A program made the translations under genes and the position numbers. The notes below the pieces were generated by a model, which searched no databases, was not told the DNA's origin, and saw only the letters and a program-made list of their open reading frames with translations. Below are positions 25,546-35,846 of a stretch of DNA of 64,000 nt, one piece after another; position 1 is the first letter of the stretch, and each line of letters starts with the position of its first letter. Source of the stretch: Locusta migratoria (Eukaryota > Arthropoda > Insecta > Orthoptera > Acrididae); assembly GCA_026315105.1 (NCBI GenBank), contig CM048745.1, positions 152,231,323 to 152,295,322 on the forward strand, read 5' to 3'.

Positions 25546-25725
25546 TGGAGCACCTCGCTGCGGTGCGCGCGGCCATTCGCCATCGGGGTTTCGAGTCCCC
25601 CCCTGGGGCATGGGTGTTTGTGTTGTCCTTAGGTTAGTTTAAAGTAGTGTAAGTAGTTTGTAAGCTACGAACTGATAACCACGCAGTTGAGTCCGATAAA
25701 TTTACAAACATTTGAACAAGGGTCA
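25546..25725 (+). repeat. Degenerate SINE (family B) abutting the LINE tail
   Basis: It contains ggtttcgagtccc (box B), catgggtgtttgtg, a truncated body and acaaacatttgaaca at the end. The head is weakly preserved. Confidence 0.65.
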
Positions 25726-27391
25726 CGTAAACAACTTGCCCTTCCGACAACCACCACTGCCACCTTCCCTGCCTGCCCCCAAGCCATCCACCGCTGCTCC
25801 CGATTTTTTATTCCTAATTTCCATATTAAATTACTCGCGATATCCTAGGTATTTGCTTTAACAATTTTCCAGAGAGAACGTTTCGTTGTCTCTCAGAAAT
25901 CATCAGTAAACGACGATAGATATGTTGCTGTTTGTAAGTAATATTTAACAACAATCGTTTATAAACAAATACCAGTAAAGTCAAGGGAATTGTATGTGCA
26001 TTAATATCAAGTTTAATATCAAGTTTATTTGGCGGTAGTTCGATTGGGAAGATGGAAGCCCGATAAGTGGGTCATGTACGGACATTGAATCAAGAGTTAT
26101 GGGTCAGAACCATCCATCACCTAATTTTCTTTGGTGGGAAGGAAAAAAAAATAATAATTTTCACCACTATATGTCATTACATTGAAATGCTATTGGATGG
26201 GTCGATAAAAAAACCGGAGTACATTCATCGATAATTATTTAAAAAACAATTATAACCGAAGTCAAGCATTTAGGACTATCCAAAAACAAAGAAATGTTAC
26301 GTTTTCGGAAGTCGGAAAATTTCCTTTGTCACGGGTATACGTGCAAGTATGTTTACGTATGTAAACGCCGACGGACATATTAAAAGAAAAGTGCGCATTA
26401 GATAATTAACGAAATGTAACGGTAACGAACGACACAAGTCAAAAAACGAACTTGTGTGTCCATCTTAGCAAACACTCCTTTGATGTCCTGATATGTAACG
26501 CAACAACAGCAGGAGACATTCATTATCGTAAACAGATTCTCTCGATTCATTCCATAGACGCCATGGACACGGGTAATATGTAATCACAAACAACGGACGA
26601 CCTAGAGAACATCGTTTCAAAAATAAGAACGCCTATCAGTAACGTGAATACAGCTCAATCTCCAATTGCGATCACATCGGGAAAAATCGCGTCATTGGAA
26701 CTAAGAACTGGTATAAGGCTGTTAGTATCCCCCAATCGTAAGTTACTCATCAAGTTCATTCCTGTACCCATCCCACTTTCAAAGATACCTAAGGTCTCTG
26801 CGCAAAATTACTGTATACTACATATTGATACACTCAGTTAGGTATTGTAATACAATGAATTTACTGACAGAAATCGCGAAAACCAGCAAGGACATCTTCT
26901 AATTCAAGAACAACGTCTGCATAGAAACTATAGATTTCGAACACTGCAGCTTACACACATTTGCAAACGCTGTTTACAGTCTTCCTGGTTTCAGACAGAA
27001 AGGCAGAGAACGAATCAACACACATCCTACTCTTCTAGACAGCACTTCCATGGAATTTCTGTATGAAATGTAAAGTTTATGATTTTTTTGCTAATGAGCA
27101 GTCCGGCCTTTCTCTGTTTAAACGAAATCCTATTGTACAACAATATTTCCTTAGATCGATGTATAAATGTCTTCTATTTCCTCCCCCAGCCAGTATTTCG
27201 GCAGGTACGGGAAAGGTAATTATTCAAACGCCAAGTACGTATTATCCTATCTTCCTATAATCCACCTCTTTTACGTCTTTAATAACCAGTTCTGTGCCTT
27301 CCTACGATTCTTCTAAACAAGACAAATTGTGTAGTTTTTACCTCTCACTTCCCCACATAACGCAATTGCTAAAGCGAATGTTGTTCGCGAA
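25726..27391. other. Unassigned stretch
   Basis: The plus strand at about 26560-26841 reads as a 65-codon open frame with extended but interrupted upstream coding-like sequence. I recognise no family. Nothing else is supportable. Confidence 0.35.
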
Positions 27392-27787
27392 TGTTTGTTA
27401 AGTTTAAGGGACTTAACTTCAGAGTCATCATTCCTTGCAGTGTGCAGTGTTTGTAAAGCTTGTGGGACTTAACTACGGGGTCATCAGTCCCTAAACTTGC
27501 AAACTACTTATGAACTACTTACGAACTAGGACGGCACAAATATCCATGCCCGAGGGGGGATTCGAACCCCCGACCGTAGTGGCCGTGCTGACCGTGACTG
27601 GAGCGCCTCAGTCACCTCGGCCACCGCGGCCGGCCATCATTCCTTAAACTTACAAACTACTTATGAACTACCTTATACTAAAGACGACACAAATATCCAT
27701 GCCCGAGGGGGAATTCGAACCCCCGACCGTAGCGGCCGTGCAGACTGTGACTGGCGCGCCGCAGACCGCTCGGCCACTGCGGCCGGC
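27392..27787 (-). repeat. SINE (family B) interrupted by a second SINE of the same family
   Basis: The outer SINE occupies 27392-27436 and 27646-27787. The inner SINE (27437-27634) is a full copy flanked by catcattcctt at 27426-27436 and 27635-27645. Both heads are on the minus strand. Subfamily differences (ccgcggccgg versus ctgcggccgg heads) are visible between the copies. Confidence 0.9.
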
Positions 27788-27978
27788 ATTTACTAAAGTA
27801 GTTCACATCTTCTTGCGTGTACCCATATAGCTGAAATTAAACATAGCAAAGGGAATCTCACTCCAGCGACCACGCCCTTTTAGAATATAACATGCACATA
27901 AAACGTTAACTGCTCTTATAGGTGTAATTTCTTTAATTGGGAATGGCTTAAGTCTGTGCAATGGATTTACTCTTTTTC

Positions 27979-28351
27979 TTAGGATCTGGGGAATGACATT
28001 GTTTGCAGGTACCAGTCCGACGATATCTCTATTAACCGTATTGTGGAAAATAACGACCTGGATTGCGAGAAATACGTTGCACCTGCTTTAATATAACTCT
28101 TCTGTATAATTATATCGTCTTTGCTGGATTCAGTATTACGAATCTCCACGTACTCTACAGTTAGACAATTGAAACTAAAAGCTGACAGAACATAATTTAT
28201 ACACTTTTCTTTGTCTTTAGTTTGTGGGAGATTTACGCACACACCAGTCAATTTTCGGGTATTCTGATTACCCCAGTAAACAAATTGCAGAAGACTATTA
28301 AACAGAACAAAACAACTGTTTTCTAAGACATTTGTTATCTGAGACCACATA
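27979..28351 (-). CDS. Unrecognised ORF remnant, interrupted by a hAT element
   Basis: The minus-strand frame is open from 28351 to a stop at 27979. A start codon lying just upstream belongs to the hAT terminal repeat, not to the gene. Removing the hAT insertion (28360-29610) and one 8-bp duplication joins this frame, without a break, to another 65 bases at 29611-29675. That gives about 145 open codons. Visible features are LTGVCVNLPQTKDKEKC, LTVEYVEI and a hydrophobic/aromatic stretch NSLLQFVYWG. I do not recognise the family. The coherent joining suggests a real older coding sequence, now truncated on both sides; it could be host exon, transposon or other mobile sequence. Confidence 0.45.
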
Positions 28352-28359
28352 GATGGGAA

Positions 28360-28417
28360 CAGTGCCGTAGCCATGGGGTAGGGGGTGTGGGGGGAACTAA
28401 AAAGATTTTTTAATTTA

Positions 28418-28456
<39 letters not shown>

Positions 28457-29610
28457 GACGGACCGAAAATTTTAAATAGTACACTTGCAATAAATCACAA
28501 CGTAGCTATAATTTACTAAGCACAAGTGAACGTAACAGTGGGTCGCCAACGTGATCCCGCCACTGAGAACGTGTGCTACTGTTACTGCGAGCGATTTTAA
28601 TGCCGCCGCGACCAGCTTTGATGCTGCCGCTATTGTTATGTTCTGCTGAAGTTGCGAGACGATTGTTCATATGCGACGACCCGCTGCTTAGCAGGTCAGC
28701 GGCGTCATCGAGCGGATTCTTATGAAGGCCGCCAAAAACTACGAACAATAATAGTGTTATTTTAGTTCACTTTTTACACATAGAGTCTCATGTTAATTAA
28801 AGTGTAAAGACCTTTCTGTTTGGCTAGTAACATAGAATATGCTTAATTATTTTACGAGCTGATTATATACGCTCCATTTCCACCACGTTGCTCCTCTTCC
28901 TCTTTCAAATTAATGCGCGCCTACTCATTTTATTCCTTGCACAATTGTTCATCATCATCATCATCATTAGCGACTGATTATGCCTTTCAGCGTTAAGTCT
29001 GGAGCATAGTACCTCTAATAAAATTCCTCCATGATCCCCTATTCAATGCTAACATTGATGCCTCGTCTGAAGTTAGGCCTTTTACTTCAAAATCATTCTG
29101 CACCGAACCTAAGTACTTTCTTCTTGGTCTACCTCGACTCCTCTTACCCTCCGCTGCCGAGCTCATGAGTCTCTTAGGTAACCTTACTTCTCTTATGCGT
29201 ATAACATGACCCCACCATCTCAGTCTGTTCGCTCTAACTGCTTCATCTGTGGTGTTCATTCCAAGTTTTTCTTTGATTTCCTCATTATGGACACCCTCCT
29301 GCCAAAGTTCCCATCTATTAGTACATGCAATCGTTCTTGCTACTTTCATATCTGTAAGCTATACCTTAAGAATAAGGTAACCCGTATCCAACCAACTTTC
29401 CACTCCCATACAACAAAGTTGGTCGAAAGATAGAGCGGTGCACTGCTAACTTAGTCCTGGTACTGACTTCCTTAGTCTTGGTACAATTGTTTTCATAGTA
29501 TAATTGGTTAAATTATAAAAAGTCTAAAAATAAGTCCTAGATTAATAAATTAATAGGCTTTATTTTATAAAAAATTAGCCCCCCAGAAGCAAATCCTGAC
29601 TGCACCACTG
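28360..29610. mobile_element. hAT-like DNA transposon with perfect 8-bp duplication (1251 bp)
   Basis: Flanked by gatgggaa at 28352-28359 and 29611-29618. The ends are imperfect inverted repeats, cagtgccgtagcc and ctgactgcaccactg, beginning CAG and ending CTG. There is a 30-bp poly-T tract at about 28423-28452. No transposase is recognised. A minus-strand LINE tail (28946-29440) is inside it. Confidence 0.82.
28946..29440 (-). pseudogene. LINE C-terminal fragment with (GAT)n tail
   Basis: The minus strand encodes RANRLRWWGHVIRI, then KRSRGRPRRKYLGSVQNDFE and ALNRGSWRNFI. This is a C-terminal domain type common to several insect non-LTR retrotransposons (W-x-G-H-V and G-R-P-x-x-x-W-like motifs). 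On the plus strand the copy starts with tcatcatcatcatcatc (28950-28967), which is the 3' tail of the LINE. Only the last 118 codons remain. It differs in sequence from the RTE copies. It lies inside the hAT-like element, so it either was captured by it or inserted later. Confidence 0.75.
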
Positions 29611-29619
29611 GATGGGAAT

Positions 29620-30070
29620 GACACACTGTACAGGGGTACACTTTGTAAATACTCTCGGTTCTTGTTTAAAAAAACTTAAACAGCCTAGTAGAGGGTCAAA
29701 AACATGATCAATTAGATAAGTAATTCATAAAATACAGCAACCAGTTGCTTGTAATTATTTATTTTTGACGACCGGTTTCGGGCGCTTGAGCCCTTCTAGT
29801 CTCTATACATGCAAACAAGTGCATTGGTATTAAAGGATATAAAACGTTTACGCTGAAGAAGTTACGAAAGTGCTGAACTGATAAACCATTTTACGTTATT
29901 ACTTTTGTTTCAGTTGTTAAACATTTTCGTATTGACATTTAATACCGTCTACGTTGATCACAGAATTGTAACGAAGAAATTGAAAGAAACCGCAACACAA
30001 TATGTTCTGCGGTTCTCGAGTTAAAGAAGTTTAAAGATTACCCGTGCAAAGCCGGGGCGAGTCAGCTAGT
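29620..30070 (+). mobile_element. Helitron 3' end and adjacent repeat sequence
   Basis: At 30040-30068 a GC-rich hairpin (cccgtgcaaagccgggg) is followed by cgagtcagCTAG and then T. This is the Helitron 3' signature of hairpin plus CTRR at an A-T target. The 5' end is not identified. Upstream, near 29770, is a gacgaccggtttcgggcg motif of a dispersed repeat that I cannot name. Confidence 0.6.
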
Positions 30071-30680
30071 TAGTAATAAAGTATTAAGACATAATTATTT
30101 AATATCGAAAATTGTATCGCAAATTAAAAAAAAATTTTGATCGAAATTGGTCACGAAGTACAATGTGAGTGGGCAACAGAATCTGTGCTCGCTGGTCGGC
30201 ACGCTGGCTGAAAGTAAGAATTTGAAAGATTCCGCCACTATATTGTATCCAAATTCGTGAGAAAACTAGGGAGCTATAAAAAAATTGTTTAAGTAAAAGA
30301 AAAGTTCATTTCATTATCCGCAAATTTCTCGCTGACGAAAATTTCCTGACCACAAAACAAACAAAGTGGCAGGCGACTAACTTTTTCATGTCGTTATTTT
30401 AATTTCGTACAACAATAATAGTTTCAATTGTTATTTTTACACAAACACAATAAGTATTGTACTTGCTAAGAACACTGTCGCATTCCTTCAGTATTCACCT
30501 GTCTGCGTGAAAAATTTGGTAATTTTTTTCCGATCCTACGGGGTTCAAATGACAATCTAATTGAGGCGAGCGGCATTTATCGGCCCAGCTTCGTTTTTAC
30601 ACCCAAGCAAGATGGCTGCCGGGCTTCACTGCCTGTACGCTGATGCAGGCAGTATAGCCTCTCTATGTTATTCTGTGCTT
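30070..30680. other. Non-coding spacer
   Basis: AT-rich; no gene or recognised repeat. Confidence 0.4.
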
Positions 30681-30682
30681 GC

Positions 30683-30785
30683 TGGTTGTAGTTCGTATTG
30701 TCAGATGAAGAGGCTTGCACAGGACACGGAAGCATGGACAGCTGTATCAAACCAGTCTGCGGACTGATTACAACAACAACAACAT
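30683..30785 (+). mobile_element. RTE LINE 3' tail, copy 4
   Basis: Only the last ~80 bases of the ORF (YCQMKRLAQD...SNQSAD) plus tgattacaacaacaacaaca are present. It is a severely 5'-truncated insertion. Confidence 0.85.
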
Positions 30786-30789
30786 ATTA

Positions 30790-32410
30790 AAAGTTGAAAG
30801 ATATGATAATAAATGAGCCGCCTCCACATGGCGAGACACGAGCTTTCCCATCTCAGGGGCCAAGAGGTCTAAACTACCAGACGTCGGTGGTGGGTTGTAA
30901 TCTAGGGAGTAAGTGGAAATGAAAATGTTGGCAATGAGACGTCACAGACCACTTAGGGAAACACCTAAAGACTGTACATTTGCATGTAGGCTACACCAAT
31001 ACAATTTATAGCTCTTGTAAGAAAATCCCTGTGTATTAGCCCTATGTTGATCTACAGATATTACATAACTTTGGTTTAAGAATGTTACCAGATTGTAAAC
31101 ATACCACAGAAACTAATAACTACTCAGTTAATGTTCATCCATTGATAGGAAGCAGAGTTATTGCATGTTAAAGCTAAATTCCGGAATGTGAAGTAAGCAC
31201 ATGTAGAATTAACAAATAGTAACAGAAAACATATTAAATGATATTAGATTCTCATCAAACTCGGTACATGGACTTAAAATGCCGTCTGATGCATTAATGT
31301 AATACCGGCAATAATTTATTATGTGAATTCCGAAGACTTAATCTGAAACCAACATGACCACATCGTCATCTTTTAAGCATTACTTGGAGACTATGATATT
31401 TATAGAACTAAAAGAAACTGTCAATATTTAAGCTTGCAAAAACGTAAATCTATACATATTAGGAATTATTTTCACAACATAATTCTCATGTTATTAACGT
31501 CTTTATGAATTCCATTCTTCTAATGCATGTAATATATATTGCTTAACTGTGGCAATTCTTATCAAAGTGATCGTATTTAAAAGAATAAACATTTAATGCT
31601 CTACTCACCAATATTAAGCATATCTTGTAACAAATCCGTTGTTAATGATAAATGTATAACTTCCTGGTTCTAACAATAATATGTATTGTTGTCACGCGTC
31701 AAAATAGTATATAAAGATCCGAGCAGAGAGACTCGGACCGTCATTATTAAGGCTGTCTTTGGCTAGTCACTATGTATGTCAGTATGCAGATCAACAATGT
31801 AATGTATTATTGAATATAGTTTTATGAAAAGTGCGACTTGTGTTTTGAGTTCACATTAGGTGATGTAGGTCTGTAAAATATCACCCAGCACGCAAATTAA
31901 CCCGAATTTCAGGCATGTGGAGACCTTTACAAGCGAAGCAGATTCTACGAGATACACCCGACCTACTGGTAATGTGTTGAACTTAATAATTTTGTAATTG
32001 TAACTTTGCTACGTGGAAGTGACATTTATTTAGCATCAGCTTATGGAAGTTAACAGTTTGTAGCAACATTCTCAGCTTCGATTCTTCTGGCGACAAACGA
32101 TTTTTTTTAATGTCTTATCAGTGTTGCCTCTTTTTGAAGGCTGGACTTCAAGATGTCAAGAGCTGCCGCTCTTTTGGTCCTTCTCAGATGGTGGTCATCT
32201 TTATTATAGGAAGTTCTTTGCCTTCTGTTATGGCGGATGATCAAAAATTGCACGTGGAACTCTCACGCGGTTGCCATCACTTCGGGGTTTACTGTGCCCG
32301 TATATTCTCCCTGCCTGAGGATTTCTACTTTTCTTGTATGCTTGGATCATTGCAATTAGAATCTCTTCTTATCATGCCGTGTTTGCGTTACAAATGTGGG
32401 TTTGTGGATC
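30790..32410 (+). promoter_or_regulatory. Candidate LTR or promoter region
   Basis: A strong TATA box (tatataaag, 31708-31716) is followed by a short stem (ccgag...ctcgg) and, further on, by gtgtgacttgtgt-like and cttctggcgacaaacga segments of the kind seen near LTR/leader junctions of insect retrotransposons. I find no matching second LTR, no TSD and no gag/pol, so a solo or degraded LTR is only a possibility. The rest of the stretch holds no gene. Confidence 0.3.
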
Positions 32411-32411
32411 C

Positions 32412-33297
32412 GCCTTGATGCAAAACATTTATTTACATACTCATACTAGTTTCGGTCGAAATCCCGCCATCATCAGTGGGTTTTGTATTTATCCTAAAAG
32501 ACTGCAGAAATAACAGGGTTACAAAACGGTGAAACATATTGCGCAGTAAGGTATACTTACTTTTCGCCGTATCATTGTATAAACAGTTTTTCTTTTTTTC
32601 TTTTTTGCGGCTTACAACGTGTCCTTTGCAACAGTATGAGCAGCTCTTATTAGCAAGCGTGACTATTGTGAGCAACCTCATTTCAGTGTATTTACAACCT
32701 CGGTTATGTTTATTGCTGTTAGTACTGGTACGCTCATAAACTGTAATAAAAGCAATAAACGAAACCGAGATTGTAAATAGACTGAAATAAGATTGTTCAC
32801 AATAATCACTCTAGCTAATAACAGTTGCTCATACTGTTGCAGATGACATGCTGTACGCCGCAAAAAAAGACAACAAACATTATGGAGTGTACAATAACTT
32901 AATGATATAAAGGTACGAAATTGAATGTTTACACAATGTTTGTTTGTTTGTTAAGCTTACGGGCTTAACTGCGGGGTCATCAGTCCCTAAACTCCCAAAC
33001 TACTTATAAACTAACTTATACTAAAGACAACACTAACATCTATGCCCGAGAGAGGATTCGAACCCCTGACGGGGAAAGGCCACGCGCCTCAATGCGCTTG
33101 GCCACTACGACGAGGTGTTTACACAATGATACGGCTGAAAAAAAGTATACCTTATATCGCAATATGTTTCACAGTTTTGTAGCCACCTTATTTTTGCATT
33201 CTTCTAGAATAAATACAAAACCCACTGATGATTGCGGCATTTCAGCCGAAACTGGAATGGGTATGTAAAAAAAAAAAAAAATGTTTTGCATCAAGTT
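32412..33297. mobile_element. Foldback element (long inverted repeat)
   Basis: The left arm from about 32418 (gcaaaacatttatttacatac) and the right arm ending at about 33293 are inverted relatives. An inner pair, ttgcggcttacaacgtg and ctgtacgccgcaa, with about 140 bases on each side, folds around a centre near 32735. The right arm is interrupted by a SINE with a 13-bp duplication. The element has no ORF. Foldback or MITE-like palindromic elements have this structure. Confidence 0.8.
32939..33115 (-). repeat. SINE (family B) inserted in the foldback element
   Basis: Flanked by tgtttacacaatg at 32926-32938 and 33116-33128. The head (box B, complement of gattcgaacc) is on the minus strand and has diverged in the box-A region. 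Confidence 0.88.
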
Positions 33298-33299
33298 GA

Positions 33300-33868
33300 A
33301 TCCACAACCTCACACTTGTGTGTTTGAGTATACAGTCCTGTACAGTGTCCATATGTAGCTCGTCTTTTAACTCTCTCGTTCTGGCCCATCTTGGGGCTCG
33401 TACAGTGAGTCTGAGGCACTAGTTTTGCATTGCCTATAACATGTTTATAAGCGTACCTCAGTCTGAGTGGCCACCTGGGTACTGTACAAAACGGAAATAG
33501 TTTGTGTATTAATTTAACCATTTTTTCTTTTTCAAGTAAAATGTGTGCTTTAAACATAACTTAATAACTAGATGCACTCCAAGGTATCGAATTGTTGTTG
33601 ATGTGTAGATTATCTCGTAGATCAGGTCGTGTCCAGGTGAACATTACCACCTTGGTTTTGTCGGCATTTACCTTGATCAGATTTTGGTGTGCTCACAAGA
33701 GCAAACTATCATAATTTCAAAGTAATATTGAGCTTTCTTGGCTGGTTAATTAGTAGCAAACAATAAACTCCGGACGTTAACAGGGAAGTCGAACAAAACA
33801 CTGCTAGATGTGGCCAACCAGTCCAATTCCATTCTCGAATAACGAGCGGGAAGAAATGAAGTAAGGGG
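33300..33868. other. Non-coding spacer
   Basis: No gene recognised. Confidence 0.4.
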
Positions 33869-34069
33869 TGTTCAAAATGTTCAAATGTTTGTTAAGCTTA
33901 AGGGACTTAACGGCGAGGACATCAGTCCCTAAACTTACAAACTACTTTTGAATTACCTTATACTAAAGACGACACAAACATCCATGCCCGAGGGGGGATT
34001 CGAACCTCCGACCGTAGCAGCTGTGCAGACAGTAACTGGCGCGCCGCAGACCGCTCGGCCACTGCGGCC
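33869..34069 (-). repeat. SINE (family B)
   Basis: Full copy with tail tgttcaaaatgttcaaatg and the head on the minus strand (ggccgagcggtc, ggttcgaatcc). It abuts the left end of the Harbinger element at 34071. No duplication is found. Confidence 0.85.
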
Positions 34070-34382
34070 TGGTCACACAGAGTGCGGGCAGTGACCTTGA
34101 GCCGTTGAGGGCAGACCGCGACGTTGAAACCACAGTCTAAAACACATACAGTCGCGACACTCACTGCTGTAAAAGTTGTTACCGACTGACAGCTGCTGCG
34201 ACACTAGCGCTCCTAGCGGTGGGCAAGCTGCCGAAGTAGTAATGTTTGTTTATAATCGCTTTTGTACGTAATTGACTGTCACCTGTAGCCAAATATCTGG
34301 GGGCGAAAGAAAAGAAAGACGATAGAATGAGTACACATGTTGATGAATGAAGAGTGAAACAAAGTATGCTTTCATAACAAAT

Positions 34383-34937
34383 GTTCAAATGTTTGTATAG
34401 CTTATGGGACTTAACTAAGGGATCATCAGTCCCTAAACTTACAAACTACTTATCAACTAAAAAAGGTAAAGCAGTCAACAAGCCGAAGATTGGTTTGAAC
34501 ACCACAGTGCTTTACTAGGCATGGTCCTATTTGGAGGTGGTATGTCGTTGCCTTCCTCCGACCTTCGAACTGACTTACCCAGACAGTTATAGGGGGACCT
34601 ACAGTTCAACGTGGGTTCCGAACCACGGTGCTACTCGGTATTTTTCACATGAGCTATAGTGCCAGAGGTGAAAGAAGTGGAAAGTGACAGATAAAAATCC
34701 TAGGACCTGGCGGGGATCGAACCCGCGACCTTTGGATTTGTAGTCTGGCACTCTACCACTGTGGATTTGTAGTCTGGCACTCTACCACTGTGCAACCGAG
34801 GCGCACTACTTATCAACTAACTTATATTAAATACGGCACAAATATCCATGCCCGAGGGGGGATTGGAACCCCCGACCGTAGTGGCCGTGCAGACCGTGAC
34901 TGGCGCGCCGCAGTCCCCTCGGCCACCGCGGCCGGCT
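34383..34937 (-). repeat. SINE (family B) split by another SINE, in the Harbinger intron
   Basis: Flanked by tttcataacaaat at 34370-34382 and 34938-34950. The SINE parts are 34383-34460 and 34821-34937; the intervening sequence is a different SINE with its own duplication. Confidence 0.92.
34461..34804 (-). repeat. tRNA-derived SINE (family C) with 29-bp duplication in its head
   Basis: Flanked by actacttatcaactaa at 34445-34460 and 34805-34820. The minus strand starts with a tRNA-like head (cacagtggtagagtgcc box A, ggttcgatcccc box B). The 29 bases at 34734-34762 are repeated exactly at 34763-34791, which duplicates the region around box A and the anticodon stem. The body (ggtgctactcgg, gtcgttgccttcctccg) is unrelated to families A and B. 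It is the only copy here. Confidence 0.9.
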
Positions 34938-35070
34938 TTTCATAACAAATATCAACATTGGTGAGAAATAAGTGATGTTATTCAAAACGGTTTCAACGTT
35001 GTGTTTAACTTCCTTTTGCAATTAACTTATTTACAGTTATTTGCTTTATATGATGTAGCTAAATTTAGTT

Positions 35071-35271
35071 CGCCGGCCGCGATGACCGAGGGGATTGCGG
35101 CACGCCAGTCACGGTCTCCACGGCCACTACGGTCGGGGGTTCGAATCCCCCCTCGGGCATGGGTATTTGTGCCGTCCTTAGTGTTAGCTAGTTCATAAGT
35201 AGTTTGTAAGTTTAGGGACTGATGACCCCGTAGTTAAGTCCCATAAGCTATACAAACATTTGAACATTTTG
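35071..35271 (+). repeat. SINE (family B), full length
   Basis: Flanked by aaatttagtt at 35061-35070 and 35272-35281. The head cgccggccgcgatgaccgag and box B ggttcgaatcc are followed by the body and a tail ending tttgaacattttg. It lies in the intron of the Harbinger transposase remnant. Confidence 0.92.
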
Positions 35272-35846
35272 AAATTTAGTTTTCTTCTACGTGAGGCACA
35301 AAGGGACTAAAAATGGTGATACTTACCTTAAACAAATTCCTAGTCTTTGCATTGTATCAATAGGTCTCCTCCAGTTCGTGGTCCTCTTCTCGAAGCTCAC
35401 TTGTATGAGGTCGTGGAGTTCCTCAAAACATTCTCGCGACATACGAAAATATTTAAAAAAATCTATCTTCATCAGACTCCAGCTCAATACAGAGACGATG
35501 GTATTCTCCTAAGCTCTGTCTCTTCTTATTGATTTCGTGCACCCAACATTTCCTTCTATTAGTACCATTTCGTAGTGCTAGTAAGAGAAGGTGTTGTTCC
35601 TCGTCTGAGCTACTCATCTCTACACTTTTAACAAAAACGAACTGACTCGATGATCGGATAAAAGATAACGCGATCTTCCAAATCGTCTACTGCCGCGGGC
35701 AATAATGGGGTCCCGGCCGCTCCCCCAATGCTGCAGCTGATGCAGCCACAACAGCCGTTCTTCCTGTGTGGCTGAGCTCGCCGGCAGCCCGCTGTGCCAA
35801 TCGCCGCACCGTCAGACCGCACTCTGTGTGGTCAGGCCTTAAGTAA

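Larger units (their letters stand above)
34263..35625 (-). pseudogene. Harbinger transposase N-terminus, two exons with GT-AG intron
   Basis: Exon 1 (about 35625 to 35327) reads SSSDEEQHLLLL, WVHEINKKRQSLGEYHRL and, after a frameshift in a T-run near 35455, YFRMSRECFEELHDLI and RRPIDTMQRLGICLR. A donor GTAAGT lies at 35321-35326. An acceptor CCCCCAG precedes 34296, where exon 2 reads YLATGDSQL. The codon across the junction (AG|A) restores R-YLATG, so splicing phase is kept. LR(Y/F)LATG before GDSQ matches the N-terminal region of PIF/Harbinger transposases. Coding similarity ends about 10 codons into exon 2, so the DDE nuclease domain is deleted. Confidence 0.8.
34071..35836 (-). mobile_element. 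PIF/Harbinger transposon, deleted, colonised by SINEs
   Basis: The left end ggtcacacagagtgcggg and the right end ccgcactctgtgtggtc are inverted repeats with one mismatch. It encodes the N-terminal part of a Harbinger transposase on the minus strand and loses the rest. Two SINE insertions lie in its intron, one carrying a second SINE. The right end is next to another Harbinger-type element that starts at 35847. Confidence 0.75.

Noticed and set aside
34721..34804. Possible tRNA gene (family C head)
   Set aside because: It lies inside an element flanked by an exact 16-bp duplication and has an internal 29-bp duplication.
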